Assembly (NCBI GenBank): GCA_001780285.1
Contig: MFGN01000021.1
Span: 75,122-111,790 of the forward strand
Source of the DNA: Candidatus Falkowbacteria bacterium RIFOXYD12_FULL_34_57
Lineage (GTDB): Bacteria; Patescibacteriota; Patescibacteriia; Patescibacteriales; UBA12075
Length of the DNA: 36,669 nucleotides
Reading direction: 5' to 3'
Every line of letters begins with the position of its first letter. Position 1 is the first letter of the stretch. Below, in pieces: positions 1-9,046 of this stretch. The position numbers and the translations under genes were made by a program. A model generated the notes under the pieces. It was not told the DNA's origin, did not search any database, and was given only the letters and a program-made list of their open reading frames with translations.

Positions 1-684
1 CCAAAAAATACGCCCATATTTTAACAATTCAATATCTTGTGTTTTACAATCCGGCCAATATTTATACATCTCCCTCAATCTATCCGCAAAAGAGGGATCA
101 GTTAAAAGACACCCCCCGGCCGGAGAAGGATATTTTTTTATTTTATATCTTCTTATCAACTCTTCTTGTTTTTCTCTGGATCTACCATGTATATCTAATA
201 ATTTTTCCCTATTTACAAGTCCTTCTTTTTCTATTTCAGTCTCTTCTAAAAGTTTAGCAGAAAGAGGACGTAAAACAGGAACTCCCGCCAATTTTGCCAC
301 TTGTCTGAGCGCTTCTCTGTTTTGGGACATCGGACGCTGGCCAAGCACTTCGCCGGTAGCCACAAAATCATATCCTTTTTCCTCTGCAATCTGACCGGCT
401 ATTTTTATCATATTAGCATGACAATCAATGCATGGATTCATATTCTTGCCATATCCAAAAGAAGGATTCTTGGTAATTTCAATCATCCCGTCTTTAACAT
501 CCACCACTTTTAATTTTACCCCCAACTGTCCCACATTTTCTCTGGCCTTTTTAGCATTAAAAAAATTACTCTCAAAAGTAAGAGCTAACACTTCTATTCC
601 CTGTTCTTGTAACACTTTAATAGCCAATATGGAATCCAATCCGCCGGAGAATAAAACTATTGCTTTAATATTATTTTTGAACAT
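1..684 (-). CDS. PP-loop ATPase, tRNA thiouridylase-like (partial, continues past left edge)
   Basis: The first 228 codons of a minus-strand gene are present; its 3' end lies outside the window. The N-terminus carries the PP-loop SGGLDS (about residues 13-18), which adenylates the target base in the MnmA/ThiI/TtuA superfamily. A Cys pair in NPCIDCHA (about residue 84), the motif ATGEVLGQRPMSQ and a PSPAGGCLL segment follow. This combination marks the TrmU/ThiI-like group often annotated as tRNA 2-thiouridylase or 4-thiouridine synthase; which nucleoside is thiolated cannot be told from sequence. The ATG at 684 is the first start after an in-frame TAG. It lies 19 bases after the rhodanese stop codon, so the two are probably cotranscribed and the rhodanese is a plausible persulfide donor. 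Family confidence is high, exact substrate low. Confidence 0.85.
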   Translation of the reverse strand, partial: MFKNNIKAIVLFSGGLDSILAIKVLQEQGIEVLALTFESNFFNAKKARENVGQLGVKLKVVDVKDGMIEITKNPSFGYGKNMNPCIDCHANMIKIAGQIAEEKGYDFVATGEVLGQRPMSQNREALRQVAKLAGVPVLRPLSAKLLEETEIEKEGLVNREKLLDIHGRSREKQEELIRRYKIKKYPSPAGGCLLTDPSFADRLREMYKYWPDCKTQDIELLKYGRIFW

Positions 685-703
685 AAACTTAATAGAATAA
701 ATT

Positions 704-1027
704 CTATTTCTCTAAGCCTTCCCAGTCTCTCTCACACGCCATAATTCCTTCTTTTAAATTATAAATATCCTGGCCTTGATTTTCTATAGATTTGGATATC
801 ATACGACTACGCGCTCCTGAGCGGCAATAAAATATCACTTTCTTATTCCAATCTATTTCTTGCAGGCGACTTTGTACTTCATTCATAGGAATAAGTTTTG
901 CGCCCTTAATATGAATTTCTTGATATTCCATCGGTTCCCGCACATCAATTATTTCCAAATCTTCTTTATTTTTATAAAGCTCGGATAAATCTTTAAAATT
1001 AATTTCTTTTATCATAAAAATTATCAC
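704..1027 (-). CDS. Single-domain rhodanese (sulfurtransferase)
   Basis: A 107-residue protein consisting of one rhodanese domain. It has the IDVREPMEYQEIHIKGA segment typical of GlpE/PspE-like domains and the active-site loop CRSGAR with catalytic Cys68. There is no signal peptide, so it is cytoplasmic. The family moves sulfane sulfur as a cysteine persulfide. It lies immediately upstream of a PP-loop tRNA thiolase on the same strand, which suggests it delivers sulfur to that enzyme; this is inferred from context. The start could be Met1 or Met5 (MIKEINFKDL), the latter fitting the usual family start better. Confidence 0.92.
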   Translation of the reverse strand: MIIFMIKEINFKDLSELYKNKEDLEIIDVREPMEYQEIHIKGAKLIPMNEVQSRLQEIDWNKKVIFYCRSGARSRMISKSIENQGQDIYNLKEGIMACERDWEGLEK

Positions 1028-1029
1028 TC

Positions 1030-1112
1030 AAACACACAAACACTTTAAAACTCAAGCATTGTTTATGTGTGTGTTTGTGTGTGTTTGTGTGTTTGTGTGT
1101 TTGTTTGTTTAA
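1030..1112. repeat. GT-rich microsatellite with short complementary CA arm
   Basis: Between ileS and the rhodanese gene, the plus strand runs through GTGTGTTTGTGTG-type units from 1061 to about 1110. A short complementary arm, AACACACAAACACTTTAAA, sits at 1031-1049. The two can fold into a long imperfect hairpin. It lies directly 3' of the ileS stop codon, so it may act as a processing site or weak terminator; it may equally be slippage-prone simple sequence. Confidence 0.6.
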
Positions 1113-1115
1113 GTG

Positions 1116-4100
1116 TTATTGTGATTTGATTCCCACCCAAACATCTACCTCGTTAACTTTTACTTCTTTCTCTAAGCTAACTTCCCGCTTCTCATTCTTA
1201 AGATTATCTGCCAAACAATCTTTTTTAATATCTTCCGCAAATTTTAATATTGCTTCTTTGGTAAATTTATCTTCAGTCTCAAAATATAAATCAACCCGAT
1301 CATTAATACTAAGTCCGGCATTCTTACGCAAAGAATTCACAAAACGAACCACTTCTCGTTTTATTCCCCCTTGCTTTAAATCGTCAGTAATCCCTATATC
1401 CAATTCCACCATCAAATTTCCATTACCTTTTTCAAAAACTACTTCTTTCACATTAAGCTCATCTTTAATCAATTCTAAATAATCATCATTCGAAAATCGA
1501 AAATCGAAAATCGAAAATCGATTAAGCGGTTGTCTTACCTTTATTCCAGATTCATCGCGCTTCGCAAGTCCCATTTCAACTACTTTACGAACTTCCTGCA
1601 TCTCCTCTATCACATTCTGTAGAGACGCGCCATAGCGCGTCTCTACAATGACGGGCCATGATTCAAGATGAACTGATTTTTCCTTATCCTTAAAATTATT
1701 TCCGGTAACCTTTTGCCAAATCTGTTCAGCTAAAAAAGGAATAAATGGAGCCATTACTTTGGATAATTGCAACAATATAAAACCGGTAATCTGAATTGCC
1801 TGTTCTTTGTCGTGCTTATCCTCGCCCTTAAATCTATCCCTGGATCTTCTGATATACCAAGTAGAAAAATCGTCAATGAATTCTACAATTGGCCTCGTTG
1901 CTTTTGGCAAATTATATTTATTCATCCCCTCTGTTACTTCGGTGATTAATTGATTCAAACGGGCAATAATCCATTTATCTAAAACATTACAACTATCAAC
2001 TTTTAAATTTTGACTTTCAATTTTTGACTCGCCATGGAACATAGCATAAAAATTGTAAACATTCCACAAAATTGTATTCACCTTTCTACCGGATTCTCCC
2101 ACTCCTGATTCTGAAAAATTCAAATTATCAGCCAACATTACAGGAGAAGTCAAAAGATAATAACGCAGGGCATCGGCTCCGTATTTATCCAATAATTCTG
2201 TCGGATCAGGATAATTTTTTAATTTTTTAGCCATTTTCTTGCCGTCTTCAGCTAAAACTATTCCATTCACAATCACATTATTAAAAGCTCGGGTCTTTCT
2301 AATGCCATTAGCCAAAATGTGCAGATAATAAAACCAACATCGGCATTGATCAGACCCTTCTGCAATAAATTCTGCCGGGAAATTATTATCAAATTTCTCC
2401 TTATTCTCAAATGGATAATGCATTTGTGCATAAGGCATAGATCCGGATTCAAACCAACAATCCAAAACATCCGGAATACGAGTCATTTCTTTTCCGCAAC
2501 TGCAAGGTATTTTAATCTCATCAACAATATGTTTATGAAGGTCATCCACTTTTTTACCGCTAAGTTCTTCTAATTCAGCCACAGAACCAATCACTTTTCG
2601 TTCTCCGCATTCACATTCCCAAATAGGCATAACTGATGCCCAAAATCTCTGTCTGGAAATTGACCAGTCGCGCGCACCAGAGAGCCAATTACCCCAGCGT
2701 CCTTTCTTGATATGTTCCGGTGACCAGTTAATATCCTTAGCAGTTTCCAGCATTTGTTCCTTAATCTTTTCAACATTCACAAACCAGGAACTAGTAGCAT
2801 AATTGAGTAGCGGAGAATCGCAGCGCCAGCAATGCGGATAACTATGCTCATATTTTTCCTTTTCAAAAAGTAAATTATTATGCGCTAAGTATTTAATAAT
2901 TTCAATGTCGGTTGCCATGTGATTACCCCTGGGCTTTACATTTAGCCCCCTAAAATCCACTACCTCATCTTTAAAATTACCATCCATACCAACATGCTGA
3001 ACGAACGGCAAATTATATTTTTCTCCTAATTTCAAATCATCTTCACCAAAAGCCGGCGCAATATGCACCACTCCAGTCCCCTCTTCGGTAGTTACAAAAT
3101 CTCCGGCCAATATCTGCCAACCATTTTCCCGATGTTTCAAATTCTCATCTTCAGCATAATAATTAAATAAAGGTTTATATTTCTTACCAATTAATTCTTT
3201 ACCTTTAATTACCTTAATAACTTTATATCTTCCTCCCTTAGAAATAATAAATTTTGGTTGACTCGTAAATATTTCTTTTCTAGATAATTCTGTTTCATTT
3301 TCCTCAAGATAATCTTTATCCCTTAATACATTTATCATTATTGGGTCTTCATGTGCAAAAATCATTTTTTCTCCTTTTTTAAGTTTTTCAAAATCATCTG
3401 TTGCTTCTAAAATTATATAATTAATATCTCGTCCAATAGCCAAAGCAACATTTCCAATCAAAGTCCAAGGAGTGGTAGTCCAAGCGAGTACATAGGTTCT
3501 CGATTCATCTACCAACTCAAACTTAGCTATCGCCGATAAATCCTTAATGTCTTGATAACCCTCTGTAACCTCAGATTGTGAAAGAGTGGTTTCACAGCGC
3601 GGACAAATATGCATGGAACGATATCCTTTATAAATCAACCCCTTATCCCAAAGTTCTTTAAATACGTACCAAACAGATTCCATAAAATTTTTATCCATAG
3701 TCTTGTAATCATTCTCCATATCCACCCAGCGGCCCAGCTTATTTACCACTTTTTTCCAATCATCAACATAAGTCAAAACCTTGGATCGGCACATTTCATT
3801 AAATTTAGCCACACCCACATCTTCTATATCTTTTTTACTTCTAGAACCAAGCTCTTTTTCTACAATATTCTCAATAGGAAGTCCATGACAATCCCAACCC
3901 CATTTACGTTCCACTCGGTAGCCCTGCATAGTCCAATATCTCGGCACTGCATCTTTCATAATACTGGCCACAATATGTCCATAGTGCGGAGTACCGGTCG
4001 CAAAAGGAGGCCCGTCATAAAAAACATAATCCCCTTTTTTGGGGTCACGTTCCACACTTTGTTCAAATATTCTATTTTTCTTCCAAAAATCATTAACATC

Positions 4101-4163
4101 CTGTTCCATTTCCGGAAAAGGACTCTTCCAAACCGGTTTATTTTGTTTATTTTTTTCTTGCAT
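1116..4163 (-). CDS. ileS: Isoleucyl-tRNA synthetase, long eukaryote-type (IleS2-like)
   Basis: Class I aminoacyl-tRNA synthetase charging tRNA-Ile. The HIGH motif is HYGH (about residues 60-63) in the context GTPHYGHIVASIMKD, and the KMSKS loop reads KMAKK (about 643-647) in DGKKMAKKLKNYPDP. Both contexts match the eukaryote-like IleS2 branch, which in other bacteria is associated with mupirocin tolerance. The CP1 editing domain (AWTTTPWTL), Zn-binding Cys pairs (CECGE, CSCGKE) and the tRNA-binding GIKVRQPL region are all recognisable. The ATG at 4163 gives 1015 residues; a TTG at 4178 would add five. A good promoter ends about 30 bases upstream. Two repeat-derived peptides interrupt the C-terminal part: VETRYGASL near residue 840 and FSIFDFRFS near 881. 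Confidence 0.97.
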   Translation of the reverse strand: MQEKNKQNKPVWKSPFPEMEQDVNDFWKKNRIFEQSVERDPKKGDYVFYDGPPFATGTPHYGHIVASIMKDAVPRYWTMQGYRVERKWGWDCHGLPIENIVEKELGSRSKKDIEDVGVAKFNEMCRSKVLTYVDDWKKVVNKLGRWVDMENDYKTMDKNFMESVWYVFKELWDKGLIYKGYRSMHICPRCETTLSQSEVTEGYQDIKDLSAIAKFELVDESRTYVLAWTTTPWTLIGNVALAIGRDINYIILEATDDFEKLKKGEKMIFAHEDPIMINVLRDKDYLEENETELSRKEIFTSQPKFIISKGGRYKVIKVIKGKELIGKKYKPLFNYYAEDENLKHRENGWQILAGDFVTTEEGTGVVHIAPAFGEDDLKLGEKYNLPFVQHVGMDGNFKDEVVDFRGLNVKPRGNHMATDIEIIKYLAHNNLLFEKEKYEHSYPHCWRCDSPLLNYATSSWFVNVEKIKEQMLETAKDINWSPEHIKKGRWGNWLSGARDWSISRQRFWASVMPIWECECGERKVIGSVAELEELSGKKVDDLHKHIVDEIKIPCSCGKEMTRIPDVLDCWFESGSMPYAQMHYPFENKEKFDNNFPAEFIAEGSDQCRCWFYYLHILANGIRKTRAFNNVIVNGIVLAEDGKKMAKKLKNYPDPTELLDKYGADALRYYLLTSPVMLADNLNFSESGVGESGRKVNTILWNVYNFYAMFHGESKIESQNLKVDSCNVLDKWIIARLNQLITEVTEGMNKYNLPKATRPIVEFIDDFSTWYIRRSRDRFKGEDKHDKEQAIQITGFILLQLSKVMAPFIPFLAEQIWQKVTGNNFKDKEKSVHLESWPVIVETRYGASLQNVIEEMQEVRKVVEMGLAKRDESGIKVRQPLNRFSIFDFRFSNDDYLELIKDELNVKEVVFEKGNGNLMVELDIGITDDLKQGGIKREVVRFVNSLRKNAGLSINDRVDLYFETEDKFTKEAILKFAEDIKKDCLADNLKNEKREVSLEKEVKVNEVDVWVGIKSQ
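1491..1521. repeat. 7-bp tandem repeat inside ileS (about 4.4 copies of CGAAAAT)
   Basis: Four consecutive copies of CGAAAAT plus a partial fifth lie inside the ileS coding region. On the coding strand they are translated as the aromatic, repetitive stretch FSIFDFRFS. Because the unit is 7 bp, gain or loss of one copy would shift the frame, so the present copy number is the one that keeps ileS open. Confidence 0.9.
1619..1646. repeat. Perfect 12-bp-stem hairpin element, translated within ileS
   Basis: GTAGAGACGCGC and GCGCGTCTCTAC flank a 4-base loop. On the coding strand this reads Val-Glu-Thr-Arg-Tyr-Gly-Ala-Ser-Leu, located in the linker between the anticodon-binding helices and the WP segment of IleRS. 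A related hairpin read in the same frame is found in uvrC at 9763-9790. Confidence 0.9.
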
Positions 4164-4194
4164 ATAATTAAAAATCAATAGTAAATATAAGGTT

Positions 4195-4223
4195 ATTCTA
4201 GCCTAATCAAAGCTTTTTGTCAA
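4195..4223 (-). promoter_or_regulatory. Promoter of ileS
   Basis: Minus-strand TTGACA (4218-4223), 17-base spacer, TAGAAT (4195-4200). The predicted transcript starts near 4188, about 25 bases before the ATG at 4163. No Shine-Dalgarno sequence is visible in that short leader. Confidence 0.7.
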
Positions 4224-4245
4224 AAATTTAATATAAAAAAATCCC

Positions 4246-4367
4246 CCTTAAAAAGGAGGTACTTAGAAGGGGTGGGGGATGGTGTTCGTGACAATAAAAT
4301 TTAAAGTTTATTCTGCTCTTCACTCTTTTTACATCCCTCCCCCTAATGGGTACTCCCTTTTCCAAGG
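4246..4367. repeat. Imperfect inverted repeat, about 36-bp arms (MITE-like)
   Basis: The left arm (4246-4281, beginning CCTTAAAAAGGAGG and ending GGGGGATG) is imperfectly complementary to the right arm (4332-4367, beginning CATCCCTCCCCC and ending CCAAGG). About 50 bases separate them. The whole lies between the ileS promoter and the gdhA terminator and carries no open frame, so it looks like a non-autonomous palindromic insertion. Confidence 0.6.
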
Positions 4368-4384
4368 TAGAATTTAGTTTATTA

Positions 4385-4411
4385 AAAAAGGATGCATTTT
4401 GCATCCTTTTT
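4385..4411 (-). terminator. Intrinsic terminator of gdhA
   Basis: A perfect 12-bp stem (AAAAAGGATGCA / TGCATCCTTTTT) with a 3-base loop starts 10 bases after the gdhA stop codon, and the run of T completes it. Its symmetry would let it work on both strands. Confidence 0.85.
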
Positions 4412-4420
4412 ATTTTTCAC

Positions 4421-5776
<1,356 letters not shown>

Positions 5777-5814
5777 TTAAAAACGCCAAAAAAACATGAA
5801 CATAAAAACACCGC

Positions 5815-5829
5815 ACAAACAGTGTTTGT
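5815..5829. promoter_or_regulatory. Palindrome in the gdhA leader (possible operator)
   Basis: ACAAACAGTGTTTGT is a perfect 6+3+6 inverted repeat between the predicted gdhA start point and its ribosome-binding site. It overlaps one of three TTTGTCAA or TTGTCAA words in this intergenic region (near 5825, 5871 and 5884). A regulatory protein site is possible; no regulator gene is adjacent. Confidence 0.35.
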
Positions 5830-5848
5830 CAAAGAACTTCTCTCCTAG

Positions 5849-5877
5849 AATCTACATAAGTATAAGATATTTGTCAA
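5849..5877 (-). promoter_or_regulatory. Promoter of gdhA
   Basis: Minus-strand TTGACA (5872-5877), 17-base spacer, TAGATT (5849-5854). The predicted leader is about 86 bases before the gdhA ATG. Confidence 0.6.
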
Positions 5878-5904
5878 AAAATATTGTCAAACTATTTTTT
5901 TGTA

Positions 5905-5933
5905 TTGTAAAATTTCATTTTTTCTGCTACAAT
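5905..5933 (+). promoter_or_regulatory. Promoter of uvrB (near-leaderless)
   Basis: TTGTAA (5905-5910), 17-base spacer, TACAAT (5928-5933). The -10 box ends only 9 bases before the ATG at 5943, so the transcript would begin 2-4 bases before the start codon; there is no Shine-Dalgarno sequence. A second, weaker match (TTGTCA, 18 bases, TAAAAT) lies just upstream. Confidence 0.55.
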
Positions 5934-5942
5934 TAGCGCGTT

Positions 5943-7766
5943 ATGAATAAATTTATACTAAAAAGTAAATTTGAACCGACCGGAGATCAACCTCAAGCTA
6001 TCCAGAAACTCGTCTCAGGACTCAAAAAAGGCTACCACGACCAAACCCTTTTAGGGATTACCGGGTCCGGTAAAACTTTTACTATGGCCAAAATTATCGA
6101 AAAGGTACAACGCCCCACCCTAATCATTTCTCATAATAAAACTTTGGCTGCACAGCTCTATAATGAATTCCGCCAATTTTTCCCTGATAATGCCGTGCAT
6201 TACTTTGTCTCCTATTATGACTACTACCAACCCGAAGCCTATATTCCGCAAACCGACACCTATATTGAAAAAGAAGCGACCATTAACGAAGAGATTGATC
6301 GTCTGCGCCATGCTTCTACCCAGTCTTTAATAAACAGAAATGATGTAATTATTGTCGCCAGCGTCTCCTGTATTTATGGACTAGGCGAAAAAAAAGATTA
6401 TGAGGCTCTTGGCGTCAATTTTAAAAAAGGTGAGAATATTAAACGCAACGAGCTTTTAATGCGGCTGGTAAAAATCCAATATGAAAGAAACGATACTGCT
6501 TTTTATCGCGGACAATTTCGAGTAAAAGGCGGTAATATAGATATACATCTGGCAACCGGCGAAGCTGTAATCCGCATGGAATTATTAGGTGATACAATTG
6601 ATTCCATAAAAATAATTACGGTAAAGCCCGACGGTAAAAAACCAATATGGACTACTGATCTAAAAAATGCCAATTTTCAGTTGTTGGAAACAGTAAATAT
6701 CTTGCCAGCTAAACACTTTATGACTCCGGAAGACAGAATAAAAAAAGCATTGGAATCAATCCGTGCAGAACTCGGGAAAAGATTAAAGGACCTTTACAAA
6801 CAGGGAAAAGAGTTTGAGGCGCATCGCCTGGAGAGTAAAACCAACTATGACTTGGAAATGATGGAAGAGGTTGGATACTGCAACGGCATTGAAAACTACT
6901 CTCGCCATCTTTCTGACCGTGAAGCGGGAAGCCCTCCGGCAGTTTTAATTGACTTTTTCCCAAAAGATTTTCTACTTTTTATCGATGAATCCCATGTTAC
7001 AATTCCGCAAATCGGCGCTATGTACGCCGGAGACCAGTCCCGCAAGCAAACCTTGATTGATTTTGGTTTTCGCTTGCCCAGCGCCCGCGATAACCGTCCT
7101 TTGAATTTTGATGAATTCTATAAAAAAATAAACCAGGTAATCTATGTAGGGGCTACTCCGCGAGAATTTGAAATACATAATTCCAGTCAAATAGTAGAAC
7201 AGATCATCCGCCCTACAGGACTTCTTGATCCGGAAATAGAAGTACGAAAGAATGAAGGACAAATACAGGATTTAATAAAAGAAATTGAAAAAAGAACTCA
7301 CGCCGGAGAAAGAGTTTTGGTTACCACTCTAACCAAAAGAATGGCGGAAGAATTGAGTGAATTTCTAAAAGAAGAAGGAATTAAAGTAGAATACCTGCAT
7401 TCTGAGATAAACACTCTGGAAAGAGTGGATATATTAAAAGATTTACAAACAGGAAAATACGATGTACTAGTCGGCATCAATCTTCTGCGCGAAGGACTTG
7501 ATCTACCGGAAGTATCCCTTGTTGCTATATTAGATGCGGATATCGGTGGTTTTCTGAGAAACGAAACATCTCTCATCCAAACAATTGGCCGCGCAGCGCG
7601 CCATAAAAACGGCAAAGTAATCATGTATGGCGACAAAATAACTCCGGCCATGCGCTACGCGATTAACGAGACTAAAAAAAGAAGAAAAAAACAAGAGGCC
7701 TACAACAAAAAACACGGCATTGTGCCGCGTTCTATAAAAAGCAAAGACTATGAAAATATAATCTAA
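5943..7766 (+). CDS. uvrB: Excinuclease ABC subunit B, lacking the C-terminal UVR domain
   Basis: DNA-damage-verifying helicase-like subunit of nucleotide excision repair. The Walker A is GITGSGKT (38-45), the damage-probing beta-hairpin contains [12 protein letters not shown] (91-102), the Walker B is DESH (348-351), and the C-terminal RecA lobe has [19 protein letters not shown] and QTIGRAAR. At 607 residues it is shorter than the usual 650-680. It ends at [18 protein letters not shown], just where other UvrB proteins continue into a linker and the about 35-residue UVR coiled coil that binds UvrC. The stop codon is clean and no UVR remnant is seen downstream. The damage-recognition core looks intact; how it recruits UvrC is unclear. 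Confidence 0.97.
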   Translation: MNKFILKSKFEPTGDQPQAIQKLVSGLKKGYHDQTLLGITGSGKTFTMAKIIEKVQRPTLIISHNKTLAAQLYNEFRQFFPDNAVHYFVSYYDYYQPEAYIPQTDTYIEKEATINEEIDRLRHASTQSLINRNDVIIVASVSCIYGLGEKKDYEALGVNFKKGENIKRNELLMRLVKIQYERNDTAFYRGQFRVKGGNIDIHLATGEAVIRMELLGDTIDSIKIITVKPDGKKPIWTTDLKNANFQLLETVNILPAKHFMTPEDRIKKALESIRAELGKRLKDLYKQGKEFEAHRLESKTNYDLEMMEEVGYCNGIENYSRHLSDREAGSPPAVLIDFFPKDFLLFIDESHVTIPQIGAMYAGDQSRKQTLIDFGFRLPSARDNRPLNFDEFYKKINQVIYVGATPREFEIHNSSQIVEQIIRPTGLLDPEIEVRKNEGQIQDLIKEIEKRTHAGERVLVTTLTKRMAEELSEFLKEEGIKVEYLHSEINTLERVDILKDLQTGKYDVLVGINLLREGLDLPEVSLVAILDADIGGFLRNETSLIQTIGRAARHKNGKVIMYGDKITPAMRYAINETKKRRKKQEAYNKKHGIVPRSIKSKDYENII

Positions 7767-7788
7767 CTATTAATCTTCTTAACTTTAT

Positions 7789-8776
7789 TTAACTTTTTTT
7801 AATAACTTCATTTTCTTTTTTTATGTCATCTAACTCTAACTTCTCCTGCATAGTAATACGTAAAGTATAAAAATCTTCCAAAGTTCTCTCTAACTCTTTA
7901 TTCTTTTCATCTAGTTCTTTTGTCCTTTCTTTTACTTTTTCCTCTAACTTTTTTGAATACTTTTCTAGCTCAAATTTCTTTTTTATATCATCAAGCATAG
8001 AATCAAATATAAAAGACAAATGACCAAATTCATCATCAGAATCAATATTAGACTTTAGATCAAAATTACCCTTACTAACCTCAACTGAAACATCCTCTAT
8101 TTTTTTCAAAGGAATCAATATTGATCTAGAAAGTAAAAATCCCACCAATAATAATAAAAGGATAAAGAAAAAAATAATTACAAAAATAATTCTTATAGAT
8201 TTAAAGACAGTAACATTAACAAAAGATTCTCTTTGATCAATTTCACTTATTTCTACTGCCAAAGATTCATCTATAACCCCCAAAAGTTCTTCTTCTGCTT
8301 CTTCAAACTCTTCTTTTAATTCCAATATCCCTGTTCCGGAAACTCCTTCTTTTTTATTTTTTACTATTTTATCTGAAATATCAATAAATTCTTCCCATTT
8401 ACTTTTAATATTATTCTTTAAATTACTTCTATTGGGAAAAAAACTCTGTACTAAATGGTCATAATCATCTAAAGCATTTAAAACAAAATCTTACCATTTG
8501 TGATTAAATTCTCCTCAACTTCTTCAATTTCTCCTTTATTACTAAATTTATTCTGATTTTCACAATTTATTAGACCAAATTCCATTGTAGAAGACAAAAC
8601 TCTTAATACTCCGATCTTCATATCCTTCAAAGAATCAATAATAGGCATTGTTTCTTTATTCACAGAATCAAAACTATTATGAATTTTATTAATATTTAAT
8701 AAACTAAAATATCCGATACATATCAAAGAAACAATAATGATCAAAATAATAAAATAAATCTTGAATTAATACTCAT
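7789..8776 (-). pseudogene. Broken membrane sensor: four-helix sensor plus HAMP plus coiled coil (two frameshifts)
   Basis: Read through two one-base corrections, this is a single protein of about 328 residues. It starts at ATG 8776 (MSINSKIYFIILIII), shifts frame near 8755, runs through an N-terminal sensor helix bundle resembling 4HB_MCP, shifts again near 8488, and continues (DFVLNALDDYDHL). A second membrane segment (IIFVIIFFFILLLLLVGFLL), a HAMP domain (SILIPLKKIEDVSVEVSKGNF) and a long coiled coil follow. Each shift is repaired by one extra A before an AAG, so both look like single-A deletions. There is no histidine kinase or MCP signalling domain. Either the gene is decaying or the assembly has two homopolymer errors. 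It converges on uvrB. Confidence 0.75.
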
Positions 8777-8955
8777 ATAACAATATTTTTTAAATAAATA
8801 TATATATTTATTTTATCATCAAAAATCATAAAAATAAAAATATTTTTCCAAATTATGATATTTCTAAATTGCTTTAATAAATATTTTTCCAAACATAAAA
8901 ACACATTAATTAAAAACATGGTTATAACTACTCCTTGGTTCACTATACGCATCAC
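8773..8955 (-). CDS. Possible small ORF upstream of the sensor gene
   Basis: A 60-codon frame beginning GTG-ATG after AAGGAGG (about 13 bases upstream, a long spacing), rich in Ile, Phe and Lys, with no recognised domain. Its TGA overlaps the ATG of the broken sensor gene (ATGA), the geometry of translational coupling. Its composition matches AT-rich noncoding DNA, so it could be accidental. The rest of 8956-9046 shows only AT-rich sequence. Confidence 0.25.
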   Translation of the reverse strand: MMRIVNQGVVITMFLINVFLCLEKYLLKQFRNIIIWKNIFIFMIFDDKINIYIYLKNIVI

Positions 8956-9046
8956 CTATGATATTTTTCCTCCTTATTTTATTAAAAAAACTTTAATTAA
9001 ATTAAATATTAACTTATTTATTTAATATCAGTAAGATAATTAATCT

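Noticed and set aside
1491-1521. CRISPR-like short repeats
   Set aside because: The unit is 7 bp with no spacers and lies within the ileS coding frame.
3609-4181. Plus-strand 190-codon frame opposite ileS
   Set aside because: It lies entirely antisense to the conserved HIGH-motif end of ileS and has no recognisable protein features.
7789-8325. Separate HAMP-only gene starting at TTG 8325
   Set aside because: The frame is open well upstream and joins the N-terminal sensor part after a one-base correction, so it is part of one broken gene.
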